From: Moraxella ovis
GTDB lineage: Bacteria; Pseudomonadota; Gammaproteobacteria; Pseudomonadales; Moraxellaceae
Length of the DNA stretch: 64,000 nt
Assembly (NCBI RefSeq): GCF_900453105.1
Contig: NZ_UGPW01000001.1
Location: 1,426,001 to 1,490,000, forward strand
Direction of reading: 5' to 3'
A program made the translations under genes and the position numbers. Positions 45,894 through 53,575 of this stretch are shown here, piece after piece. The notes beneath the pieces are model-generated. The model saw only the letters and a list, made by a program, of their open reading frames with translations, was not told where the DNA came from and did no database searches. Each line of letters begins with the position of its first letter. Positions within the stretch are counted from its first letter, which is position 1.

Positions 45894-46305
45894 GGCTATC
45901 CCCTTGATTATCTGTACTTTTTAGCCAGTTTTGGGACAATTTGGCGAACGCCCACAGCGGTATCACGGTGCTAAGCACGATGACCGCCGACACGGCAAGC
46001 AAATCCGACCCCAGTCCAAACAACAAAATCCCCGCCCCTGCCGACACAGGTAAAAAGGCAAACCCACTATCCACAAGTAGCACGCTTGCCGATGACGATA
46101 GCCAATTTGGCAAACCACCCTTAATGAGCCGCACGCCTATCAGCACGGCAAAGAGCGACACCAAGCCGACAATGTTGGTGGCGGTCGGCATACCAAAAGC
46201 AGTGCAAACGACCAATGCAAGCTCGCGCACACCAATAACGATAACAACGGTAGCAAGCATGCCCAGCCAGAAAGTGGGCGACTTGGTCAAATATGGGGAT
46301 TTCAT
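45880..46305 (-). CDS. lrgA: LrgA/CidA family membrane protein
   Basis: The 141-residue protein has four hydrophobic segments and a PVSAGAGILLF motif, consistent with LrgA/CidA holin-like proteins. The sequence has diverged from enterobacterial YohJ, so the call rests on the membrane pattern, the PVSAGAGI motif and overlap with lrgB. The pair presumably forms a membrane complex. The first gene starts 168 nt after the orphan lipoprotein gene. Confidence 0.8.
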   Translation of the reverse strand: MKSPYLTKSPTFWLGMLATVVIVIGVRELALVVCTAFGMPTATNIVGLVSLFAVLIGVRLIKGGLPNWLSSSASVLLVDSGFAFLPVSAGAGILLFGLGSDLLAVSAVIVLSTVIPLWAFAKLSQNWLKSTDNQGDSHANS

Positions 46306-46473
46306 GGTCGTCCTTGTAACAAATTAACTTTTATTAAAGCATTATCTATTCACAAGGTCAAGCCGTGATCGGTACACTTTATAGAAATGTTCGGTATTTT
46401 CTGAGAGAATGAAATATCATTAATGGTTTAAAATGAGTGCGAAGATTTCATAATCCGTGAGAAAAGTGTAGAT

Positions 46474-46848
46474 TTAGCAGTCGATGGTGTACTTATGGCC
46501 TAAAAATAATATTGGATTTTGTTTAAGAGCCCAATCTAAGATTTGCTTTGTGGAGCAATATCTGCCAAAATACAAATCGCTACATACACCCTTTTTAAAA
46601 GCACGATTCTTATAGCCCTTTTTCAACATACAAATTTGAGATTCAACATATTTGTTATCAGGCATGTTTACAAATCCAATATTTTCAAATCCGCACTCTT
46701 CCATATCACTTTTAATTAATTCATAATTAACATTCTTTTTGTTTGGTTTGTAAAAATATGACCGGCTTTCTGGTGGTGGTTGCATTGACCTAGCTAGGCA
46801 ACCTGTTAAAATACAAAGGCTTAAAATACATAAACAAAACTTTTTCAT
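46474..46848 (-). CDS. Small Cys-rich putative lipoprotein, unrecognised
   Basis: The 124-residue protein has a lipoprotein signal ending in LTGC (Cys 17). After the lipid site, five cysteines are spread over the mature part (EECGF, SQICML, GVCSDLY, GRYCSTK, TIDC). Basic and aromatic residues are frequent (KKGYKNRAFKKG). I do not recognise the family. The coding stretch is very AT-rich compared with neighbouring hflX, which suggests recent arrival. No operon partner is visible; an envelope location with disulfides is inferred. Confidence 0.65.
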   Translation of the reverse strand: MKKFCLCILSLCILTGCLARSMQPPPESRSYFYKPNKKNVNYELIKSDMEECGFENIGFVNMPDNKYVESQICMLKKGYKNRAFKKGVCSDLYFGRYCSTKQILDWALKQNPILFLGHKYTIDC

Positions 46849-46925
46849 TGCTTGCGCTTTTGTTGTTTTGTTTATCTTAGCAAATCACAGAGTGCGTATT
46901 ACTTACCACTTATCAAAACCCCGTC

Positions 46926-48317
46926 CTACAAACAAAACGGATCTAAATCATCATTGTTATCTTTATCATCATTCGCCTTAACTTCCACCTTTTCAAACTC
47001 TTCCAATTCTGGCAAAAATTGGCTTGCCTCGTGTGGCGGCAATACGTCAAAGGCATTAAAATGATATTTACCAAGCAATTCTTTTAATTTAGCTTTGGCA
47101 AGGCGAACGGTGAGCATCTCATGCCCTGTATCGTCAAATTCGCTATGGGTGATGACCCCAAGCTCGTGCAAGGTATTTTTAAATTGCCCTGCGTGATAGG
47201 GTAAGGTGAGCGTAAAGTCGGACAGTCCGCCCACCAATAGCTCTTGCACAGCTTGAGTGAGTTTGTCCATGCCTAAGTTTTCACGAGCAGACACATAGAC
47301 ACGGTGTGGCACGCCTTGTTCTTTGTAGTGAATGGTTGGCATCTCATCGGTGCGGTCGATTTTGTTATGCACCAGTAGCACAGGAGCAGTCACACCAATC
47401 TCATCAAGCACCGCATTCACCGCATCAATCTGCTCGTGCATGTCGGGACTACTGCTGTCAATGACATGAAGCAGTAGGTCGGCCTCTAGAGTCTCTTCTA
47501 GCGTGGCATGAAAGCTCTCCACCAGCTCATGGGGCAGATGACGCACAAAGCCCACCGTATCAGCAAGCACGACATTGCCCACGCCCACCCATTTAACCTT
47601 GCGAAGTGTCGGGTCTAGCGTGGCGAACAGTTGGTCGGCGGCGTAGATATTGTCATCAGCAAGGCGGTTAAAGAGTGTAGATTTGCCTGCGTTGGTGTAA
47701 CCGACAAGCGACACGGTCGGCACGTCTGATTTTTGGCGTTTGGCGCGTCCTTGCGAGCGGGTTTGTTTGACTTTATCGAGCTTGTTTTTGAGCTGATTTA
47801 CTCGAATTTGCAAAAGTCGTCTGTCCGTCTCCAACTGCGTCTCCCCCGGCCCTCGAAGTCCGATACCACCCTTTTGGCGCTCTAGGTGCGTCCACCCACG
47901 CACAAGGCGAGTGGCAAGGTGCGACAGCTGGGCAAGCTCCACTTGCAATTTACCTTCATACGTTCTGGCACGCTGGGCAAAAATATCCAAAATCAGCCCC
48001 GTGCGGTCTAGCACACGGCACTTAATCAAGGCTTCTAGATTTCTCTCTTGGCTTGGGGTTAGGTCGTGGTTAAAGATCACGATGTCCGCTTCATGGCGCG
48101 CCACCGCTTGGGCAATCTCGTCTGCCTTGCCCGTGCCGACAAAGTATTTGGCGTGCGGCTTGTTCCGTCCGCCCGTAATGATGTCAAGCTCATTCGCTCC
48201 TGCCGAATGCACCAGCAGGCGAAACTCTTCTAAATCATCAGGGTCAATCATCTCACGTATGTCAAGATGTACCAAAATGGCGTTCTCTCCGCCGTCATGT
48301 CGGTCAAAATATTGCAA
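46926..48317 (-). CDS. hflX: Ribosome-splitting GTPase HflX
   Basis: The 463-residue GTPase has the HflX-specific N-terminal domain (YFDRHDGGENAILVHLDI, YFVGTGKADEIA, RVLDRTGLILDIFAQRA, GGIGLRGPGETQLE). The G domain has the P-loop GYTNAGKSTLFNRL and DTVGFVRHLPHEL. HflX splits stalled 70S ribosomes. The start codon is a TTG: the sequence before it, AAAGGATAGCTTTTG, places AAGGA 6 nt upstream, and no ATG lies nearby. The C-terminal tail is acidic. It stands alone, not in the usual hfq-hflX operon. Confidence 0.95.
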   Translation of the reverse strand: MQYFDRHDGGENAILVHLDIREMIDPDDLEEFRLLVHSAGANELDIITGGRNKPHAKYFVGTGKADEIAQAVARHEADIVIFNHDLTPSQERNLEALIKCRVLDRTGLILDIFAQRARTYEGKLQVELAQLSHLATRLVRGWTHLERQKGGIGLRGPGETQLETDRRLLQIRVNQLKNKLDKVKQTRSQGRAKRQKSDVPTVSLVGYTNAGKSTLFNRLADDNIYAADQLFATLDPTLRKVKWVGVGNVVLADTVGFVRHLPHELVESFHATLEETLEADLLLHVIDSSSPDMHEQIDAVNAVLDEIGVTAPVLLVHNKIDRTDEMPTIHYKEQGVPHRVYVSARENLGMDKLTQAVQELLVGGLSDFTLTLPYHAGQFKNTLHELGVITHSEFDDTGHEMLTVRLAKAKLKELLGKYHFNAFDVLPPHEASQFLPELEEFEKVEVKANDDKDNNDDLDPFCL

Positions 48318-48394
48318 AAGCTATCCTTTGTGATTTCAATGTTATCTGTGGTAGATTGTGGTATGATAGCCAAATTTCAAGGTAGGATCATACG

Positions 48395-49261
48395 ATGAGT
48401 ATACTGCATTTTAATCATAAAACCCTTGATCTATCCACACCTAGAATCATGGGCGTGCTAAACGTAACGCCCGATTCATTTTCAGACGGCGGACGTTTTA
48501 ACAGCATAGACACTGCCCTACGCCATGCCGATAAGATGATACGCTGGGGCGTGAACATTATTGACATTGGCGGAGAGTCCACTCGCCCCAACGCCCCAAG
48601 CGTAGCAACCGAGACCGAGCTTGATAGGGTTATCCCTGTGGCACAAGCCTTACAAGCGGAGTTTGGCAAAGATGTGTGGCTATCGCTTGACACGAGCAAT
48701 CCTGTCGTCATGGAACAAGGCATTCATGCAGGGGCGGACATGGTTAATGATGTACGTGGACTTCACCGAGATGGGGCATGCGATGTGGTTGCTCGCCTTG
48801 ATTGCCCTGTGGTTATCATGCACTCACGGGGCGAACCTGATACAATGACCCAAACCATGAACAGCCTTGCCAATTATGATGATGTGGTGCGTGAAGTCAT
48901 AAGCGAACTAGATAGAGACATTCAGAACGCCCTAAACGCAGGGGTCAGACGTGAAAACATCGTGATAGATGTGGGCATGGGTTTTGCCAAAAATCACGCT
49001 CATCATATCACGCTTATGCAAAACTTGGATACTATCATCGCTCATTTTGGCTTGCCCATGCTCTTTGGTGTATCCCGTAAGCGATTCTTAGGCGAGGTTT
49101 TAAGTACATTTGCCCCCGCTCAAGACCACGTCCCAACCGACAGAGACGTGATAGGCACGGTTGCTCACCTGCTTGCCATTCAAAAGGGGGCAAGTATTGT
49201 CAGAGTGCATGATGTCGCTCACATGGCACAGGCGATAAAGATGTGGCAGATGGTCAGCTGA
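48395..49261 (+). CDS. folP: Dihydropteroate synthase
   Basis: The 288-residue enzyme joins pABA to hydroxymethyl-dihydropterin in folate synthesis and is the sulfonamide target. Motifs are MGVLNVTPDSFSDGGRF, IDIGGESTRPNAP, VVIMHSRGEP, DVGMGFAKN and FGVSRKRFLGE. It is divergent from hflX; a TATGAT at about 48362-48367 may be its -10. rnz starts 2 nt after the stop codon, indicating a two-gene operon. No insertion near the sulfonamide site is visible by eye. Confidence 0.96.
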   Translation: MSILHFNHKTLDLSTPRIMGVLNVTPDSFSDGGRFNSIDTALRHADKMIRWGVNIIDIGGESTRPNAPSVATETELDRVIPVAQALQAEFGKDVWLSLDTSNPVVMEQGIHAGADMVNDVRGLHRDGACDVVARLDCPVVIMHSRGEPDTMTQTMNSLANYDDVVREVISELDRDIQNALNAGVRRENIVIDVGMGFAKNHAHHITLMQNLDTIIAHFGLPMLFGVSRKRFLGEVLSTFAPAQDHVPTDRDVIGTVAHLLAIQKGASIVRVHDVAHMAQAIKMWQMVS

Positions 49262-49263
49262 TT

Positions 49264-50301
49264 ATGTTTAAGTTAACTTTTTTGGGTACGTCCAGCGGCA
49301 TCCCCACCAAAAGACGTAACGTCTCTGCCCTTGCCGTCGAACTACCCACCAGTGAGCAAGAAAGCACCAATCATCGTGCGCCTTGGCTACTGATCGACTG
49401 CGGCGAAGGCACACAGCATCAGCTCATGTACACCAAGCTACGCCTTAGTAACTTGCGCACCATCTGCATCACTCATGTGCATGGCGATCATTGCTATGGC
49501 TTGGCGGGCTTATTGGCAAGCCTTGCCATGCATGGGCGCACCACTCCGCTAACCATCATCGCACCTACAGGTGTTTTTGGGTTATTAGACGCTTATGTCG
49601 CCCATACCGAGCTTAGATTAAGTTTCGCCATCGAGCGTATCATCATTGAACATGATCAGCCGATCACCCTGTCATTGAACAATCAAACCCTCAATATCAA
49701 GACCACCGCCCTATCACACCATTGTCCTAGTTATGCGTTTATCATTAAGCAAGCCATACATCAACATAAGCTGAACATTGACAGACTCGTTAGCGATAAC
49801 ATCCCCAAGCACTTTTGGAATCAGATATTCAAGACCAATCTACCGCACCGGCCCATACATATCAATAATGAATCCATCATCCCAAATGAATACATTGAGC
49901 AGATGGACATCAAATCCAAGATCGTCATCGCTGGCGATAATGACACACCAGAACTTCTGACTGATGTGATCCATGATGCTGATGCTCTGGTTCATGAAGC
50001 GACCTACACACAGGCGATACTGGATAAGGTGCTGTCTCGGACAGGCGAAGGCAGCTTCGACCCACAGCACAGCAGCGCCAAGATGGTGGCGCAATTCGCC
50101 CAGCGTGTAAAACTTCCTAATCTTATCCTGACGCATTTTAGTGCCAGATTTGCGCCTTTTTATGAGCCAAATAACCCTGCCCCTAACATGGGTCATGTCG
50201 CACAGGAAGTCAGTCAGCACTATCAAGGGTACTGTGTATGCGCCGAAGACTTTATATCCATACTCATTAATGACAAAAACATGAAAATCATGAAAAAATA
50301 A
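49264..50301 (+). CDS. rnz: Ribonuclease Z (tRNA 3' endonuclease)
   Basis: The 345-residue metallo-beta-lactamase fold protein has FLGTSSGIPTKRRN, the metal motif THVHGDHCYGL, GDNDTPEL and a late ILTHFSARF histidine. RNase Z cuts tRNA precursors 3' of the discriminator base. Both tRNAs that follow already encode CCA, so for them maturation by RNase T/PH-type exonucleases is equally possible. The ATG at 49264 lies 2 nt after folP. Two tRNA genes lie just downstream. Confidence 0.94.
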   Translation: MFKLTFLGTSSGIPTKRRNVSALAVELPTSEQESTNHRAPWLLIDCGEGTQHQLMYTKLRLSNLRTICITHVHGDHCYGLAGLLASLAMHGRTTPLTIIAPTGVFGLLDAYVAHTELRLSFAIERIIIEHDQPITLSLNNQTLNIKTTALSHHCPSYAFIIKQAIHQHKLNIDRLVSDNIPKHFWNQIFKTNLPHRPIHINNESIIPNEYIEQMDIKSKIVIAGDNDTPELLTDVIHDADALVHEATYTQAILDKVLSRTGEGSFDPQHSSAKMVAQFAQRVKLPNLILTHFSARFAPFYEPNNPAPNMGHVAQEVSQHYQGYCVCAEDFISILINDKNMKIMKK

Positions 50302-50355
50302 AATAATATAAATCAATATCTTATGTTATTTTTATAAAAATTTTATAAAAAATAC

Positions 50356-50383
50356 TTGTCAACTTCCAAAAAATGTATATAAT
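50356..50383 (+). promoter_or_regulatory. Promoter of tRNA-Leu
   Basis: TTGTCA (50356-50361) and TATAAT (50378-50383) are separated by 16 nt, about 45 nt before the tRNA. Confidence 0.75.
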
Positions 50384-50428
50384 ACGCCCATCAAAACGAC
50401 ATCGACAGATGGTCTAGATAGACAACTT

Positions 50429-50513
50429 GGGGACGTGGCGGAATTGGTAGACGCACTGGATTTAGGTTCCAGCGCCGCGAGGTGTGAGAGTTCGAGTCTC
50501 TCCGTCCCCACCA
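50429..50513 (+). tRNA. tRNA-Leu (anticodon TAG)
   Basis: The 85-nt gene folds as a tRNA with a 7-bp acceptor stem (GGGGACG/CGTCCCC), encoded CCA and a short class II variable arm. The anticodon stem CTGGA/TCCAG has loop TTTAGGT, so the anticodon is TAG, reading CUN leucine codons. It has its own promoter and terminator. Confidence 0.95.
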
Positions 50514-50518
50514 TATTT

Positions 50519-50550
50519 TAAAAACCGATGATGATTCATCGGTTTTTTAT
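50519..50550 (+). terminator. Terminator after tRNA-Leu
   Basis: AAAACCGATG pairs with CATCGGTTTT, followed by TTATTTT. Confidence 0.92.
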
Positions 50551-50563
50551 TTTAATAAAATAC

Positions 50564-50591
50564 TTGAAAAATCATAAAATCTTAGTATAAT
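50564..50591 (+). promoter_or_regulatory. Promoter of the CAT-anticodon tRNA
   Basis: TTGAAA (50564-50569) and TATAAT (50586-50591) are separated by 16 nt, so this tRNA is expressed separately from tRNA-Leu. Confidence 0.75.
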
Positions 50592-50604
50592 AAACGCTCA
50601 TTTC

Positions 50605-50681
50605 GGGCCTATAGCTCAGTCGGTTAGAGCAGAGGACTCATAATCCTTTGGTCCACAGTTCGAGTCTGTGTGGGCCCACCA
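50605..50681 (+). tRNA. tRNA with CAT anticodon, probably tRNA-Ile2 (lysidine type) rather than elongator Met
   Basis: The 77-nt gene has acceptor stem GGGCCTA/TGGGCCC, D-stem GCTC/GAGC, anticodon loop CTCATAA and an encoded CCA. CAT alone fits tRNA-Met or tRNA-Ile2. The acceptor stem carries C4-G69 and C5-G68 pairs, known recognition points of the lysidine synthetase TilS. The TTGGTC variable region matches E. coli tRNA-Ile2 better than tRNA-Met. The isotype is therefore inferred as Ile (AUA codons). Confidence 0.9.
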
Positions 50682-50686
50682 AATTA

Positions 50687-50722
50687 AACCCTTTAAAGTC
50701 GATGCTTTAAAGGGTTTTTATT
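50687..50722 (+). terminator. Terminator after the CAT-anticodon tRNA
   Basis: AACCCTTTAAA pairs with TTTAAAGGGTT, followed by TTTATTT. Confidence 0.92.
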
Positions 50723-50762
50723 TATCTATCATTGCCATAACCATGCTTACACAAAGATGGTA

Positions 50763-50868
50763 TTACTGAGGTGTATTTTGCTGTTCAATGTATTGGTGAA
50801 TAATCTTAATTGGAGCGCCACCACAACTACCTGCAAAATAGCTAGGCGACCACAACACATCACCTCAT
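50763..50868 (-). pseudogene. tnpA: IS200-type transposase TnpA, C-terminal remnant
   Basis: The minus strand reads GDVLWSPSYFAGSCGGAP and then IKIIHQYIEQQNTPQ to a TAA at 50763. This is the C-terminal part of the Y1-HUH transposase with its catalytic Tyr (QYIEQQ). Just upstream a TGA interrupts the frame where Trp is expected before GDVLW. No start is present. It is divergent to tnpB, as in IS605-type elements. Confidence 0.85.
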
Positions 50869-50889
50869 AACTGCCCTTTGCATGTTGTT

Positions 50890-51021
50890 TACAATCTGCA
50901 TGTGCATTTATTGGTGGTTTATCCGCCTAAGTGGCCATTTCTAGTTTGGTGGATGGTTTAAAAGGTGTGTCTAGTCGGACATTGCGTAAGAAAGAATATC
51001 CGTCCATAAAACCACATCGTA
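50890..51021 (+). pseudogene. tnpA: IS200-type transposase TnpA, middle remnant on the opposite strand
   Basis: The plus strand reads HVHLLVVYPPK, then after a one-base shift AISSLVDGLKGVSSRTLRKK followed by EYPSIK. This is the HUH motif (HVH) and the following helix of TnpA. In an intact gene this part precedes WSPSYF on the same strand; here it is inverted relative to it. The N-terminus is not found. Confidence 0.8.
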
Positions 51022-51082
51022 AATCGTTTGACATACAATTAGACCGACTGTAAAATATAAAAATCTAATGATACTTAAACCT

Positions 51083-51454
51083 ATGAAAACACTCAAGCTA
51101 CGCATACGAGATAAACACATAGACCAACTAAACCGCCTAAGCGGTTCGGTCAATTTCGTGTGGAATTATGTTAATGATTTAAGTGATAAATATCTACAAA
51201 GAACAGGTAAATTCTTGAGTGCCTACGACCTAAACGAATATACCAAAGGTAGCGGTGAATACTTAGGCTTGCACTCTCAAACCATTCAAGCCATCAATGA
51301 AACTTACGCCAAATCAAGAAAGCAATTTAAAAAAGCAAAACTTAACTGGCGTACTAATAACCCAAAGTCTAAACGAATATCGTTAGGTTGGCTACCTTTT
51401 AAACAATCTGTCATTAAACACATTGCTCTCACCAAACAGGCAAAAAGGGCTTAA
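51083..51454 (+). pseudogene. tnpB: IS605-family TnpB (OrfB), N-terminal remnant
   Basis: The frame begins MKTLKLRIRDKHIDQLNRL, with FVWNYVNDLSDKYLQRTGKF, the usual TnpB N-terminal region. About 123 residues remain of a normal ~400. A stop at 51452 is followed in another frame by TnpB-like sequence (LSLTKGQKPVIDLWDGYNL) to about 51540, so a frameshift preceded truncation. The RuvC catalytic domain and zinc finger are entirely missing, so it cannot be an active RNA-guided nuclease. An ATG at 51068 gives a slightly longer frame. Confidence 0.88.
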
Positions 51455-51546
51455 AATCAACCCTGCAACTAAGTCTGACCAAAGGACAAAAGCCAGTCAT
51501 TGACCTATGGGATGGCTACAATCTATCACTATGCCAATTGATTTAA

Positions 51547-52461
51547 TTAGCTATAATTATAATATTGATCAGCACTGATCGCATCAGGAATGGGGTTATT
51601 CAGTAGCGCCAAGGTTTCACGCTCCATCAGTCTTACCATGGTATCTAGCGGCAGGTCATTATCCGCCATGCCAAACGGCTCTTCTAGCTGATAACTAAGC
51701 TCATCAAGCCCAAGCAAAAGATAGGATAAGAATCCCACCAAAAATGGCGTCCAAATCCCCATAACCGACTCCAGCCCAAATGGCAACATCCAACAAAAGC
51801 AAAATACCGCCCGATGCAGCAGCACCGAATACGGAAAAGGCAGTGGTGTACTGGCGATGCGGTCGCAGCCCGCTTGAATGCTGCCCATCTCCACCACATG
51901 ACGCTGAACGCTGGTATAGATAATATCTGTCATGCTGCCTGACTTCACTGCATCTATCAGACGCAGCTGCATCCGCTCAAGCACCAGCTGCGGTGCATTG
52001 ACATGCTGATTAAATCGATCTATCTCATCTTGGTCGATCGGATGATAATGCGTGAACTGCTCAATACTCGCCGACTGTCCGCGCAGACGATTGCGCAGCA
52101 GACCAATAAATATCAACATGTCCGTTAGCAGCTTATCTCTCTGATAAGGTTCGAGAAAATGACTGTCGCGGGTTAGATGTCGCGTATTAGCAATCATCGC
52201 GCCCCATAGCTTTCGCCCTTCCCACCATCTGTCATAGCAGGCGGTGTTGCGAAACCCCAAGAATATCGACAACACCACCCCAAATACAGTAAAACCCACC
52301 GCAGGCACGCCCGTGACGGTATACACCTTATAGTGGGTGAGCATCCATGCCACCATAGACACTGCCATTAAGATGAGCACCATGGGTAGCACTTTTGGCA
52401 GTATCGTGCCACGCCAGACGAACAATAGCTTTAGGCTGTTACTTTTATCGCGTACTATCAT
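51547..52461 (-). CDS. Bestrophin family ion channel (UPF0187)
   Basis: The 304-residue protein fits prokaryotic bestrophins. It has an N-terminal membrane pair (LPKVLPMVLILMAVSMVAWML, VGFTVFGVVLSIFLGFRNTA), the hallmark RNTACYDRWWEGRKLWG, and a later pair of helices (FPYSVLLHRAVFCFCWMLPF, WTPFLVGFLSYLLLGLDEL). EEPFGMADNDLPLD near the end is the conserved acidic motif. Bacterial bestrophins conduct ions as pentamers. It starts 3 nt after the NlpD-like gene, so the two are probably cotranscribed. The IS remnant abuts its 3' end. Confidence 0.9.
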   Translation of the reverse strand: MIVRDKSNSLKLLFVWRGTILPKVLPMVLILMAVSMVAWMLTHYKVYTVTGVPAVGFTVFGVVLSIFLGFRNTACYDRWWEGRKLWGAMIANTRHLTRDSHFLEPYQRDKLLTDMLIFIGLLRNRLRGQSASIEQFTHYHPIDQDEIDRFNQHVNAPQLVLERMQLRLIDAVKSGSMTDIIYTSVQRHVVEMGSIQAGCDRIASTPLPFPYSVLLHRAVFCFCWMLPFGLESVMGIWTPFLVGFLSYLLLGLDELSYQLEEPFGMADNDLPLDTMVRLMERETLALLNNPIPDAISADQYYNYS

Positions 52462-52464
52462 GGA

Positions 52465-53370
52465 TTATTTTAGGACAGAAAGCGGATCGATGTAGCTGGA
52501 ATTACGAGAAATACGAAATTCAAGCAATGCCGCACCATCAGGCTGAGCACGCATGCTTGCGATCTTTTGACCTGCTTGCACGGTTTGACCTGACTTAACT
52601 TCTGCATTTTGGATGTGGAAATAGTTACTCATAAAGCCATCTGTATGAGCAATTGCGATCATCGCGCCATCGATGTTACCATCAGCATGAATTACCGTAC
52701 CTGAGCGGCTCGCCAGTACTGCATCACCACCACGACCCGAGAACCACATGCCTTGACTGGTGACACTTTGACCATTAATAGTGGTCGTACCATAACGACG
52801 AACCACAGGGTTGCTACTACCCACAGGATAGCGAAACTGCATCAGACCCGCACTACCCACTGATAGTGGTGCATTAGCAGCAGGTGGTGGTGTGTAGCTT
52901 GGCGCAGGTGGTGGTGTGTAGCTTGGCGCAGGTGGTGGTGGCAGTGTGGTCGCACGAGGTGGCGTACTTGCCACAGGTGTAGGCGCTCTGGCTGTGGTAG
53001 GTGCTGGTGTTCTTTGGACAGATAGCGTTGGGGTTCTACCAGCTGTATCGCCTTTACCCTGCCATAGGGTTAAGTATTGCCCTGTATAGATGGTGTACTT
53101 AGAATCCAATCCATTCATTCGCCCAAGCTCACGCCAGTCAAGCCCATAACGCTCTGCAATCTTACTAACAGTATCGCCCTGCTTTACCATGTAGCGATTT
53201 GGTACACCGCGGCTATTGGTCACGATTTTTTGATTGCTCGCACCACCATTGTAAGTTGGCTTGCTTGCACAGCCTACCAATGTCAAAGCACCACACGCAC
53301 CGATCAATAGCGCGGTAGCTTTTAAGGGTGCCATGAGTGAGTTTGTTGTTTCTTTGTGGGCGACATCCAT
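52465..53370 (-). CDS. nlpD: NlpD-like LysM/LytM-domain lipoprotein, degenerate peptidase
   Basis: The 301-residue protein has an N-terminal signal ending in LVGC and a LysM domain (about 60-105, NRYMVKQGDTVSKIAERYGL). A Pro/Thr/Ala linker holds a duplicated APSYTPPP unit. A LytM (M23) domain follows at about 180-300. The zinc ligands of active M23 enzymes are not seen: the HxxxD site reads GMWFSGRGG and the HxH site reads LLEFRIS. This matches NlpD/EnvC, which activate amidases at the septum rather than cut. The start is an ATG at 53370; a GTG one codon upstream and an internal ATG at about 53334 are alternatives. surE/pcm/rpoS are not adjacent. Confidence 0.85.
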   Translation of the reverse strand: MDVAHKETTNSLMAPLKATALLIGACGALTLVGCASKPTYNGGASNQKIVTNSRGVPNRYMVKQGDTVSKIAERYGLDWRELGRMNGLDSKYTIYTGQYLTLWQGKGDTAGRTPTLSVQRTPAPTTARAPTPVASTPPRATTLPPPPAPSYTPPPAPSYTPPPAANAPLSVGSAGLMQFRYPVGSSNPVVRRYGTTTINGQSVTSQGMWFSGRGGDAVLASRSGTVIHADGNIDGAMIAIAHTDGFMSNYFHIQNAEVKSGQTVQAGQKIASMRAQPDGAALLEFRISRNSSYIDPLSVLK

Positions 53371-53484
53371 CACAATAACCTCTTATATACAGCTTGATGA
53401 TTTATTTTGGCAAAATTATAAACAAAATCTAGATAAACATAACCGCCCAATTTGGGCGGAGTTTATTGTAACACAACCATAAAA

Positions 53485-53524
53485 AACATGAAAACCCATC
53501 ACAGGACAGGTTTTCATGTTTTTG
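53485..53524 (-). terminator. Terminator of the fru operon
   Basis: AACATGAAAACC pairs with GGTTTTCATGTT (12 bp) with T-runs on both sides. It lies downstream of fruA on the minus strand. Confidence 0.85.
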
Positions 53525-53575
53525 TTAAAAAAGATTAATTAAAACAATTATTTACAATTTAGCAAAACTAATCAT

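Larger units (their letters stand above)
50745..51540. mobile_element. Decayed IS200/IS605-family element
   Basis: Between the tRNA terminator and the bestrophin gene lie remnants of both IS605-type genes. A tnpA C-terminus is on the minus strand, a tnpA middle part is on the plus strand, and a tnpB N-terminus is on the plus strand. All pieces carry stops or frameshifts, and the right end is missing. Exact boundaries cannot be set by eye; no full subterminal hairpins were identified. Confidence 0.8.

Noticed and set aside
51068-51454. Intact small TnpB-like gene or domesticated nuclease
   Set aside because: Only the N-terminal third remains, the RuvC domain is gone, and a frameshift follows the stop codon.
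52855-52945. Duplicated unit considered as a CRISPR-like or mobile repeat
   Set aside because: It encodes the APSYTPPP duplication of the Pro-rich linker of the NlpD-like protein; there are no spacers.
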